Shown: positions 50,475-58,847 of the stretch, piece after piece
Numbering within the stretch: the first letter of the stretch is position 1
Layout of the letters: each line of letters starts with the position of its first letter
NCBI RefSeq assembly: GCF_009712475.1
Contig: NZ_VCJO01000004.1
Location: 207,853-271,852 of the forward strand
From: Micromonospora sp. CP22
Lineage (GTDB): Bacteria; Actinomycetota; Actinomycetes; Mycobacteriales; Micromonosporaceae
Direction: 5' to 3'
DNA length: 64,000 bases
Translations under genes and position numbers: made by a program
The notes under the pieces: model-generated
The model's input: only the letters and a program-made list of their open reading frames with translations
Told to the model about the DNA's origin: nothing
Databases searched by the model: none

Positions 50475-53216
50475 ATGCCCTACCCGTCCCTCAACCGTCG
50501 ACACGTGCTCCGGGCCGCCGGCGCGGCGGCCGTCGCCGCGGCCGTCGGCCCCGCGCTGACCCATGGCATCGCCAGCGCGGCACTTCCCCCGGCCCGGCCC
50601 GACCTCGGCGTCTCCGCCTACCCCTTCGAGCCGGGCCAGGTGCGGTTGACCGCCAGTCGCTGGCTGGACAACCAGAACCGTACGGTCAACTACCTGCGCT
50701 TCGTCGACGTCAACCGGCTGCTCTACAACTTCCGCGCCAACCATCGACTCTCCACCGCCGGAGCCGCGGCACTCGGTGGTTGGGAGGCCCCCAACTTCCC
50801 GTTCCGTACCCACTCCCAGGGGCACTTCCTGAGCGCCTGGGCGTACACCTGGGCCGTGCTCGGCGACACCAGCTGTCGGGACAAGGCCAACTACATGGTG
50901 GCCGAGCTGGCCAAGTGCCAGGCCAACAACGCGGCGGCGGGCTTCAACACCGGTTACCTCAGCGGCTTCCCCGAGTCCGACTTCACGGCCGTGGAGAACC
51001 GCACCCTCAACAACGGCAACGTGCCGTACTACGCCATCCACAAGACCCTGGCCGGGTTGCTCGACGTGTGGCGGCTCATCGGCAACAACCAGGCACGCGA
51101 CGTGCTGTTGGCCTTCGCCGGCTGGGTCGACTGGCGCACCGGCCGACTGACCTCCGCCCAGATGCAGGCGATGCTGGGCACCGAGTTCGGGGGCATGAAC
51201 GCCGTACTGACCGACCTCTACCAGCAGACCGGCGACAGCCGGTGGCTGACCGCCGCCCAACGGTTCGACCACGCCGCCGTGTTCAACCCGCTCGCGAACA
51301 ACACCGACCAGCTCAGCGGGCTGCACGCCAACACCCAGGTGCCGAAGTGGATCGGTGCCGCCCGGGAGTACAAGGCCACCGGCACCACCCGCTACCGGGA
51401 CATCGCCAGCAACGCCTGGAACATGACGGTGAACGCGCACACCTACGTCATCGGCGGCAACAGCCAGGCCGAACACTTCCGGCCGCCCAACGCCATCGCC
51501 GGATACCTGCGCACCGACACCTGCGAGGCGTGCAACACGTACAACATGCTGAAGCTGACCCGGGAACTGTGGCTGCTGGACCCGAACCGGGTGGCGTACT
51601 TCGACTTCTACGAGCGGGCGCTGCTCAACCATCTCATCGGGGCGCAGAACCCGGCGGACAGCCACGGTCACATCACCTACTTCACGCCGCTGAATCCCGG
51701 TGGACGGCGAGGCGTGGGCCCGGCGTGGGGCGGCGGCACCTGGAGCACCGACTACAACTCCTTCTGGTGCTGCCAGGGCACTGCGCTGGAGAGCAACACC
51801 ACGTTGATGGACTCGATCTACTTCCACAACGGCAACACCCTCACGGTGAACATGTTCATGCCCTCGGTGCTCGACTGGTCGCAGCGCGGCATCACGGTCA
51901 CCCAGACCACCACCTACCCGGTCGGCGACACCACGACCCTCACCGTCACCGGTAACGTCAGCGGATCGTGGACGATGCGGATCCGCATCCCGGCCTGGAC
52001 CCAGGGCGCGACGGTCAGCGTCAACGGCACCGCCCAGGACATCGCCACCACCCCGGGCACGTACGCGACGTTGACCCGGTCGTGGTCCTCCGGCGACACG
52101 GTGACCGTCCGGCTGCCGATGCGCGTGATCGTGGAGGCGGCCAACGACGACCCGAACGTGGTCGCCCTGACCTACGGCCCGGCGGTGCTCTCCGGCAACT
52201 ACGGCAACACCGCGCTCTCCGCGCTGCCCGCCCTGGCCACCACCTCGGTCAACCGGACCAGCACCTCGGCGTTGACCTTCACCGCCACCGCCAACGGCTC
52301 GACGGTCAACCTGCTGCCGTTCTACGACGCGCACGGCCACAACTACACCGTCTACTGGAGCGCCAACGGCCAGTCGCCGGGCACCGGTACGGCGACGTTC
52401 CGGCTCGCCAACGCCGCAAGTGGCCTGGTGCTCGGCATCGAGAACATGTCGACCACCGACGGGGCGCCGGCGTTGCAGTGGGGCGACAACGGCACCGCCG
52501 ACCACGACTGGCACCTCGTCGTCGACGGCAACGCGGTCAAGTTCCGCAACGCCCACAGCGCCAAGGTGCTCGGCGTACAGAACATGTCGACCGCCGACAA
52601 CGCACAGGTGCTGCAATGGTCGGACACCGGCACGGCCGACCACCGATGGACGATCGTGGACGTCGGAGACGGAACACACAAGATCCGTAACGGGCACACG
52701 GGCAAGCTGCTCGCCGTGCTCAACAACTCCACCGCCCAGGGTGCCCGGGTGGTCCAGGACCCGGACAACGGCACGCCGGACAACCAGTGGCGGTTCGTGC
52801 CCAACGGGGCCCGCCGGCTCCAGAACCTGGCCACCGGTCTCGTCCTGGGCGTGCAGAACATGTCCACCGCCGACGGTGGCCTGGTGATCCAGTGGGGTGA
52901 CAACGGCACCGCCGACCACCTCTGGACCGCGATCGTGGACGGCGGCTTCCTGCGCCTGCGCAACTCGCACAGCGGCAAGGTGCTGGGCGTGGAGAACGGC
53001 AGCAGCGGTAACGGCGCGCGGGTGGTGCAGTGGGCCGACAACGGGGCGGCCAGCAACCGGTGGCGGTTGCGGTACGCCGCGAACGGCTACTTCCGGATCC
53101 AGTCCGCCAACGGCGGACGGGTGCTCGGCGTCACCGGCGCCTCGTCCAGCCAGGGGGCCCAGATCGTGCTCTGGGACGACAACGGTGCCGCCGACCACCG
53201 CTGGCGCTTCATCTGA
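50475..53216 (+). CDS. secreted GH127 beta-L-arabinofuranosidase with two ricin-type lectin domains
   Basis: A 913-residue enzyme. NRRHVLRAAGAAAVAAA is a Tat-type signal with only one strong RR pair. The GH127 (DUF1680) domain spans ~45-640. Glu351-x-Cys353 (CEACNTYNML) and Cys432-Cys433 (FWCCQGT) correspond to the zinc-thiolate site and nucleophile Cys of HypBA1. Residues ~645-913 hold six QxW-type repeats, i.e. two beta-trefoils. The ATG at 50475 has better spacing to GGAGG than the GTG at 50472. Probable role: release of beta-linked L-arabinofuranose from plant glycoproteins or arabinan. Confidence 0.88.
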   Translation: MPYPSLNRRHVLRAAGAAAVAAAVGPALTHGIASAALPPARPDLGVSAYPFEPGQVRLTASRWLDNQNRTVNYLRFVDVNRLLYNFRANHRLSTAGAAALGGWEAPNFPFRTHSQGHFLSAWAYTWAVLGDTSCRDKANYMVAELAKCQANNAAAGFNTGYLSGFPESDFTAVENRTLNNGNVPYYAIHKTLAGLLDVWRLIGNNQARDVLLAFAGWVDWRTGRLTSAQMQAMLGTEFGGMNAVLTDLYQQTGDSRWLTAAQRFDHAAVFNPLANNTDQLSGLHANTQVPKWIGAAREYKATGTTRYRDIASNAWNMTVNAHTYVIGGNSQAEHFRPPNAIAGYLRTDTCEACNTYNMLKLTRELWLLDPNRVAYFDFYERALLNHLIGAQNPADSHGHITYFTPLNPGGRRGVGPAWGGGTWSTDYNSFWCCQGTALESNTTLMDSIYFHNGNTLTVNMFMPSVLDWSQRGITVTQTTTYPVGDTTTLTVTGNVSGSWTMRIRIPAWTQGATVSVNGTAQDIATTPGTYATLTRSWSSGDTVTVRLPMRVIVEAANDDPNVVALTYGPAVLSGNYGNTALSALPALATTSVNRTSTSALTFTATANGSTVNLLPFYDAHGHNYTVYWSANGQSPGTGTATFRLANAASGLVLGIENMSTTDGAPALQWGDNGTADHDWHLVVDGNAVKFRNAHSAKVLGVQNMSTADNAQVLQWSDTGTADHRWTIVDVGDGTHKIRNGHTGKLLAVLNNSTAQGARVVQDPDNGTPDNQWRFVPNGARRLQNLATGLVLGVQNMSTADGGLVIQWGDNGTADHLWTAIVDGGFLRLRNSHSGKVLGVENGSSGNGARVVQWADNGAASNRWRLRYAANGYFRIQSANGGRVLGVTGASSSQGAQIVLWDDNGAADHRWRFI

Positions 53217-53238
53217 CCCTGGCCCCTGACCCCTGACC

Positions 53239-53300
53239 AGTTGATCAAGAGGTTTTGGTCGCGTCCGGCCCGGATCGCGACCGAAACCTCTTGATCAACT
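53239..53300. terminator. bidirectional terminator between GH127 and lacI
   Basis: Arms 53239-53263 and 53276-53300 pair over 25 bp with a single G-T-type mismatch and a 12-nt loop. It sits in the 94-bp convergent interval, so it can stop both transcripts. The TTGATCAAGAGGTTT arm has the look of a dispersed actinobacterial palindrome. Confidence 0.8.
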
Positions 53301-53310
53301 CATTCGGTCG

Positions 53311-54321
53311 TCAGCGACGGGGAGGTGGGGCGACGCTTCGCCGCGCCACCAGGGTCGGCGCGACGGTCTCGCGCAGCGCGCCGCCGCTGACCGACTCGAT
53401 CTGGGTGAGCAGCATCTCCAGGCTCGCCCGTGCCACCGCGCCGAAGTCCGGCCGTACGGTGGTCAGCGGCGGGATGAAGTAGGCAGCCTCCGGCACGTCG
53501 TCGAAGCCGACCACGCTGATGTCGTCCGGCACCCGTCGACCGTGCTCGTGCAGGGCACGCAGCACCCCGAGAGCCAGGTGGTCGTTGGCGGTGAAGACCG
53601 CGGTGACGTCCGGCATCCGCGCCAGCATCTGTCCGCACCGGTACCCGGCCGCCGCGGACCAGTCCGCCGGCACCAGCGGCGGGACCTCCGCGCCGGCTGC
53701 GGTCAGCGCTTCCCGCCAGCCCTCGATGCGCCCGGCGCTGTCGAACCAGTCCGACGGACCGGAGACGTGCCAGACCGTGGGGTGACCGGCGTCGAGCAGG
53801 TGCTGGGTGGCGGCCCGCGCCCCGGCCGCCTGATCCACCGTCACCAGCGGCATCGGCCGGTGGGGGTCCCCGTCCACGGTCACCAGCGGCACGTCCTTGG
53901 GCAGTCGCTCCAGCGCCTCGCCTGCCGACTCCACCGGTGCGATCACCACGATGCCGGCGACCCGGTGGGCCAGGTGCCGCTCGACCACTGCGGATATCGA
54001 CCGATGGTCGAGGTCACGCACGCTGCCCACGCTGACCGCGAAGCCGGACTCCGCGGCGGCCTGTTCCAGCGCGGCCAGCAGCGAGGCGGGACCGTAGAGG
54101 GTGGTGTTCTGTGCCACCACCCCGATCACTTGCGAACGCCCGGTGACCAACGCGCGGGCCGCCCGGTTCGGCCGGTAGCCCAACTCCGCGATGGCCGCCT
54201 GGACACGCAGGCGGGTCTGCTCGCGCACGTTCGGATGACCGTTCAGCACCCGTGAGACCGTTTGATGGGACACACCGGCGAGGCGGGCCACGTCCGTCAT
54301 CGCAGGATCGCGTACGGCCAT
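53311..54321 (-). CDS. LacI-family regulator of the arabinoside locus
   Basis: A 336-residue LacI protein: N-terminal HTH with MTDVARLAGVSHQTVSRVLNGHPNVREQTRLRVQAAIAELGY and a C-terminal periplasmic-binding-like sugar domain (SVVGFDDVPEAAYFIPPLTTVRPDF). ATG at 54321 follows GGGGAG. It faces the GH127 gene tail-to-tail and is divergent from GH27. Matching operators at 50295, 54629, 61014 and weaker ones at 54527 and 61124 suggest that it represses the whole cluster, with an arabinose-type inducer by inference. Confidence 0.88.
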   Translation of the reverse strand: MAVRDPAMTDVARLAGVSHQTVSRVLNGHPNVREQTRLRVQAAIAELGYRPNRAARALVTGRSQVIGVVAQNTTLYGPASLLAALEQAAAESGFAVSVGSVRDLDHRSISAVVERHLAHRVAGIVVIAPVESAGEALERLPKDVPLVTVDGDPHRPMPLVTVDQAAGARAATQHLLDAGHPTVWHVSGPSDWFDSAGRIEGWREALTAAGAEVPPLVPADWSAAAGYRCGQMLARMPDVTAVFTANDHLALGVLRALHEHGRRVPDDISVVGFDDVPEAAYFIPPLTTVRPDFGAVARASLEMLLTQIESVSGGALRETVAPTLVARRSVAPPPRR

Positions 54322-54526
54322 CTCACACTCCCCGCAATCCAGTCGCTCGCCGTAGCCCGTCGGCGATGACTGGCACGGCTCAGTACAAAGATCCCCTCGC
54401 GCGGTGCCCACACCGGCCCGTGCCGTCCGGGTGGAGAGCGCTAGATCACGCACAGTCTAGCGCCAGCAACCGATCCGGTGGCCGCCGCCCCGACCGAGTC
54501 GACCCGACAACTTCCTCCGACGCGCT

Positions 54527-54542
54527 CTGTTAGCGGTCACAC
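54527..54542. promoter_or_regulatory. weak LacI-type operator in the lacI-GH27 interval
   Basis: CTGTTAGCGGTCACAC matches ATGTTAGCGATAACAT at 12 of 16 positions and keeps TTAGCG. It lies 206 bp upstream of lacI and 100 bp from the strong site at 54629, so looping or autoregulation is possible. Confidence 0.35.
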
Positions 54543-54628
54543 TCGCCGTTGTCGTCCTCGGTCCGCCGTCCGCGCGGGGCCTGACGAGAGTGCGCGTACA
54601 GGACCGCCCAGGCAATTTACAGGCATTG

Positions 54629-54644
54629 ATGATAGCGATAACAT
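54629..54644. promoter_or_regulatory. LacI-type operator upstream of GH27
   Basis: ATGATAGCGATAACAT matches the GH127 operator at 15 of 16 positions. It lies 238 bp before the GH27 start in the 560-bp divergent lacI/GH27 interval. Apart from this site and the weak one at 54527 I see no gene in that interval. Confidence 0.65.
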
Positions 54645-54881
54645 TCCTGTCATCGGAACGGCACCTGTCGGCAACGCCGGGGCTGCCCCGTCCAGGCCCG
54701 AAACAGCGCGACGATCCGGTGCCACCCGGGGGTCGCGTCGGCCCCGGACGAGCGCGCGAGTGAGCGCGGCGGGGTGTCCGGGCTCCACCAACACAGCTCC
54801 ACGGCCGCACCCCCCGCCGACGCCGCCTGACCGGCGACCGGTGGCCGCACCGATCACCGCACCGACAAGGAGGAATTCAAC

Positions 54882-56534
54882 GTGCGTAGCGCAAGAAGGT
54901 GGCTGACCGCCGCCCTCGGCATCCTGGCGGTGACGCTCACCGCGAGCTTCGCCGACGGGGTCGTCTCCCCCAAGCCGGCCCAGGCGCTCAACAACGGCGT
55001 CGCCCGCACCCCACCGATGGGCTGGAACACCTGGAACACGTTCGGCTGCAACATCAACGAGACTCTCATCCGCCAGATGGCCGACGCGATCGTCGACCAC
55101 GGTCTGCGCGACCTCGGCTACAAGTACGTCGTCGTCGACGACTGCTGGTTCAACCCGGACCGGGACGCGCAGGGCAACCTCCAGGCCCACCCGCAGCGGT
55201 TCCCCAGCGGCATGAAGGCCCTCGGCGACTACCTGCACTCGCGCGGCCTGCTGTTCGGCATCTACCAGGTCCCGCTGGACCGCACCTGCGCGCAGTACTT
55301 CAACTCCTTCCCCGGCGCCACCGGCAGCCTTGGCCACGAGTACCAGGACGCCCGGCAGTTCGCCGCCTGGGGCGTGGACTACCTCAAGTACGACTGGTGC
55401 TCCCCCACCGGGACCATCAACGACCAGGTGGCGCGGTTCAGCATCATGCGTGACGCGTTGGCGGCCACCGGCCGGCCGATCGTCTACAGCATCAACTCGA
55501 ACAGCATCCACGAGAAGACCGGGCCGCAGCGCAACTGGAGCGACGTGGCGAACCTCTGGCGCACCACAGAGGACATCACCAACACCTGGGACAGCGGTCA
55601 GACCAACGGCTACCCGATGGGTATCCAGAACATCGTCAACGTCAACGTGCCGCTGGCCGGCTACGCCGGACCGGGCGGATTCAACGACCCGGACATGCTG
55701 GAGGTCGGCAACGGTGGCATGAACGACACCGAGATGCGCAGCCACTTCGCCCTGTGGGCGATCATGGCGGCCCCGCTGATGATGGGCAACGACCTGCGCT
55801 CGGCCAGCACGGCGACCCTGAACATCCTGCGCAACCAGCACCTGGTCGCGATCAACCAGGATCCGCTGGCCTTGCAGGCCGTCCAGATCTCGCACGACGG
55901 CACCCGCCGGGTCCTGGCCAAGCGTCTGGCCAACGGAGACGTCGCGGTCGCCCTGTTCAACCAGGGCAACTCCACCACGACGGTCTCCACCACGGCGGCG
56001 GCGATCGGCAAGACCGGCAGCTCGTTCACCCTGCTCGACGCATGGACCAACAACACCTCCACCACCACCGGGACCATTTCCGCGAGCGTCCCGGCACACG
56101 GCACGGTGGTGTACCGGGTCAGCGGTGGCGACACCACCGACCCGCCGCTCCCGACCACCTTCCGGTTGCGCAGCGAGGCGTCCGGGCGTTGCCTCGACCT
56201 CGACAACTCCAACACCGCCAACGGCACCGGCACCCTGATCTGGGACTGCCACGGCAACCCCAACCAGCAGATCAGCCAGGAGGGCCAGTCGCTGCGGATC
56301 CTCGGTAAGTGCCTGGACGTGCCGACGAACGCGGCCAACGGCACCCGGGTGCAGATCTGGGACTGCCACGGCGGCACCAACCAACAGTGGACGTTCAACG
56401 GCAACGGCACGGTGAGCAGCGTCCGCTTCCCGTCACTGTGTCTGGACGTCAACGGCGCCGGCACGGCCAACGGCACCGCGGTGATCCTGTGGTCCTGCCA
56501 CGGCAACGCCAACCAACGGTGGAGCCGGGCATGA
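54882..56534 (+). CDS. secreted GH27 enzyme (alpha-galactosidase or beta-L-arabinopyranosidase) with ricin-type domain
   Basis: A 550-residue secreted enzyme. Signal ~1-35, GH27 barrel ~36-410 and one beta-trefoil lectin (~425-550, three QxW repeats with paired Cys). VVDDCW is present; nucleophile Asp171 is in YLKYDWC and the acid/base Asp in GGFNDPDMLEVGNGG. The usual GIYSDxGxxTC segment reads GIYQVPLDRTC, so sugar specificity may differ from alpha-galactosidase. GH27 beta-L-arabinopyranosidase would suit an arabinose locus. GTG follows AAGGAGG. Confidence 0.87.
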   Translation: MRSARRWLTAALGILAVTLTASFADGVVSPKPAQALNNGVARTPPMGWNTWNTFGCNINETLIRQMADAIVDHGLRDLGYKYVVVDDCWFNPDRDAQGNLQAHPQRFPSGMKALGDYLHSRGLLFGIYQVPLDRTCAQYFNSFPGATGSLGHEYQDARQFAAWGVDYLKYDWCSPTGTINDQVARFSIMRDALAATGRPIVYSINSNSIHEKTGPQRNWSDVANLWRTTEDITNTWDSGQTNGYPMGIQNIVNVNVPLAGYAGPGGFNDPDMLEVGNGGMNDTEMRSHFALWAIMAAPLMMGNDLRSASTATLNILRNQHLVAINQDPLALQAVQISHDGTRRVLAKRLANGDVAVALFNQGNSTTTVSTTAAAIGKTGSSFTLLDAWTNNTSTTTGTISASVPAHGTVVYRVSGGDTTDPPLPTTFRLRSEASGRCLDLDNSNTANGTGTLIWDCHGNPNQQISQEGQSLRILGKCLDVPTNAANGTRVQIWDCHGGTNQQWTFNGNGTVSSVRFPSLCLDVNGAGTANGTAVILWSCHGNANQRWSRA

Positions 56535-58333
56535 CAACCGCTCGTACCACGGCGCGGCGGATCGTCGCCGCGCTCGCGACCCTGGCCTGCACGCTCGCCC
56601 TGCTACCCGGTACCGCGCGGGCGGACAACCCGATCGTGCAGCACATCTACACCGCCGACCCGGCGCCCATGCTGCACAACGGCCGGATCTATCTCTACAC
56701 CGGCCACGACGAGGACGGCTCCACCTACTTCACCATGCGCGACTGGCGGGTCTTCTCCTCGGCGGACATGGTGAACTGGACCGACCACGGCACGCCGATG
56801 AGCCTGTCGACCTTCGCCTGGGCGGACGCCAACGCGTGGGCCGGGCACGTCATCGCCCGGAACGGGAAGTTCTACTGGTACGTGCCGGTCCGGCAACGCT
56901 CGAACGGCCAGATGGTCATCGGGGTGGGGGTCGCGGACAGCCCGACCGGGCCGTTCCGCGACGCGCTCGGCCGCCCACTCGTCGGCAACGGCGAGATCGA
57001 TCCGCACGCGTTCATCGACGACGACGGTCAGGCGTACCTGTACTGGGGCAACCCGAACCTGTGGTACGTCCGGCTCAACTCCGACATGATCTCGTACTCC
57101 GGCAGCCCGACCCAGATTCCGCTCACCACCGCGGGATTCGGTACCCGGACCGGTAACGCCAGTCGGCCCACCCTCTACGAGGAGGGGCCGTGGGTCTACA
57201 AGCGGAACGGGCTCTACTACAACGTGTTCGCGGCGGAGTGCTGCTCGGAGTTCATCGGCTACTCGACGGCACCCGGCCCGACCGGTCCGTGGACGTACCG
57301 GGGAACGATCATGCCCCGGCAGGGCTCCAGCTTCACCAACCACCCGGGGGTGATCGACTTCGCCGGTGGGTCGTACTTCTTCTACCACAACGGGGCGCTA
57401 CCCGGCGGTGGCGGCTACACCCGTTCGGTCGCGGTGGAGAAGTTCACCTACAACTCGAACGGGACCATCCCCACCATCAACATGACCACCACCGGGGCTC
57501 CGCAGGTCGGCACGTTGAACCCGTACGTGCGCCAGGAGGCCGAGACGATCGCCTGGGGGTCCGGCATCGAGACCGAGCCGTCCAGCGAGGGTGGCATGAA
57601 CGTCGGCTGGATCGACAACGGCGACTACATCAAGGTGAAGGGGGTCGCCTTCGGCAACGGCGCGACCAGCTTCTCCGCGCGGGTCGCCTCGGCGACCAGC
57701 GGTGGCCGCATCGAGATCCGGCTGGACAGCGCCAGCGGCCCGATCGTCGGCACCTGCACGGTGTCCGGTACCGGTGGTTGGCAGAACTGGACGACCACCA
57801 GCTGCGGGGTCAGCGGAGCCACCGGTACGCGCGATCTGTACCTGCGCTTCACCGGCGGCAGCGGCAACCTGTTCAACGTCGACTGGTGGCAGTTCGCCGG
57901 CAACGGCAGTGCCCCCACGGCGTACCGGATCATCAACCGCAACAGCGGACAGGTCGTCGACGTGCAGCAGCCCAACCTCGACAATCTCGCGGTGATCGGC
58001 CAGTGGAGCAGCAACGGCAACCCCTGGCAGCAGTGGCGCTTCCTCGACGTCGGCAACGGCAACGTACGGCTGCAGAGCGTGCACAGCGGCAAGTGTGTCG
58101 ACGTGCGTGACGTCTCCACGGCCGACGGCGCACAGATCATCCAGTACACCTGCCATGACGGCCTGAACCAGGTGTTCAGCTGGCGGTCGACCGGCGACGG
58201 CTACTACCAGTTGGTCAACGTCAACAGCAACAAGTGCCTGAACGTGGTCGGCGGTTCCACCGCTCCCGGCGCCGCCCTGGAGCAGCGGACGTGCAGTTCG
58301 GCGTCCAGTATGCAGTGGACCCGCGCCACCTGA
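56531..58333 (+). CDS. secreted GH43 arabinanase/arabinofuranosidase with CBM6 and ricin-type domain
   Basis: A 600-residue secreted enzyme: signal ~1-32, five-bladed GH43 domain ~33-325, CBM6-like module ~330-460 (RQEAETIAWGSG, GWIDNGDYIKVKGV), beta-trefoil ~465-600. Catalytic residues: Asp in YTADPAPM, Asp in EIDPHAFIDDDG and Glu in YEEGPWVYKRNG. The ATG overlaps the GH27 stop by 4 bp, so both enzymes are made together. It acts on arabinan or arabinoxylan; exact linkage unknown. Confidence 0.88.
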   Translation: MTTARTTARRIVAALATLACTLALLPGTARADNPIVQHIYTADPAPMLHNGRIYLYTGHDEDGSTYFTMRDWRVFSSADMVNWTDHGTPMSLSTFAWADANAWAGHVIARNGKFYWYVPVRQRSNGQMVIGVGVADSPTGPFRDALGRPLVGNGEIDPHAFIDDDGQAYLYWGNPNLWYVRLNSDMISYSGSPTQIPLTTAGFGTRTGNASRPTLYEEGPWVYKRNGLYYNVFAAECCSEFIGYSTAPGPTGPWTYRGTIMPRQGSSFTNHPGVIDFAGGSYFFYHNGALPGGGGYTRSVAVEKFTYNSNGTIPTINMTTTGAPQVGTLNPYVRQEAETIAWGSGIETEPSSEGGMNVGWIDNGDYIKVKGVAFGNGATSFSARVASATSGGRIEIRLDSASGPIVGTCTVSGTGGWQNWTTTSCGVSGATGTRDLYLRFTGGSGNLFNVDWWQFAGNGSAPTAYRIINRNSGQVVDVQQPNLDNLAVIGQWSSNGNPWQQWRFLDVGNGNVRLQSVHSGKCVDVRDVSTADGAQIIQYTCHDGLNQVFSWRSTGDGYYQLVNVNSNKCLNVVGGSTAPGAALEQRTCSSASSMQWTRAT

Positions 58334-58347
58334 CCGGTAGCGCGCGA

Positions 58348-58384
58348 ACGGGTGCCGGGTGGGAGTTTCCCACCCGGCACCCGT
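58348..58384 (+). terminator. terminator after the GH27-GH43 operon
   Basis: Arms 58348-58363 and 58369-58384 form a perfect 16-bp stem with loop AGTTT, starting 15 bp after the GH43 stop. A short T-rich stretch follows. Confidence 0.85.
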
Positions 58385-58643
58385 GTTTCGGGCGTCGACA
58401 CTGACCCGGTCACCCGCGCCCGAGGTCCGGCCTGCCGCCCGCTGGACGCGGAGCCCGTCCCGACCGCCACGTCACGGCCGGGTCCGTCGGCCCCGAAGCG
58501 GGGGCGGGGCGGGCAGCCCAGCGGATCCCGGGGGTACGGGCGGCCTCGCGGTTGCGGGTACGGGCGATGCGGACCCGGCGGCCGGACGGCCGCAGCCCGG
58601 GCGGCCTCCGCCAGGTCCAGGCGATTAATCTCCGGCTCCGGAC

Positions 58644-58712
58644 GGTCTGCTCCGGCTGCGGTGACGCGGTGCAGTGGTCGGTCTGCTCCGGCTGCGGTGG
58701 GCGGTGCAGTGG
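58644..58712. repeat. two tandem ~35-bp direct repeats between convergent GH43 genes
   Basis: GGTCTGCTCCGGCTGCGGTG recurs at 58644 and 58680 (period 36), each followed by a near-identical CGGTGCAGTGG. A third partial GGCTCCGGACGG precedes. It lies in the 514-bp interval 58334-58847, which otherwise holds only terminators. No coding sign. Confidence 0.55.
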
Positions 58713-58756
58713 CGATGTGTACGAGGCGGTGTCCGACGGTCCGTGGACGCACAGAA

Positions 58757-58795
58757 GGGGCCTGTCGTCCGCTCGGCGGGCAGACGACAGGCCCC
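58757..58795. terminator. hairpin between the convergent GH43 genes
   Basis: GGGGCCTGTCGTC and GACGACAGGCCCC are a perfect 13-bp stem with a 13-nt loop. It is followed 9 bp later by a second, stronger hairpin. Confidence 0.65.
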
Positions 58796-58803
58796 GGCCG
58801 GTG

Positions 58804-58841
58804 GGTGACCGGCCCGGCGATCCCGCGCCGGGCCGGTCACC
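58804..58841 (-). terminator. terminator of the minus-strand GH43 gene
   Basis: Arms 58804-58819 and 58826-58841 form a perfect 16-bp GC-rich stem with a 6-nt loop (ATCCCG), ending 7 bp from the stop codon of the gene at 58848. Confidence 0.8.
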
Positions 58842-58847
58842 GCCGTG

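Noticed and set aside
50454..53198. 914-codon open frame on the minus strand opposite GH127
   Set aside because: Antisense shadow of the GH127 gene, Gly/Val/Arg-rich without domains; long antisense frames are normal at this GC.
58644..58712. Possible CRISPR-like direct repeats
   Set aside because: Only two copies with a 36-bp period and no unique spacers; no cas genes nearby.
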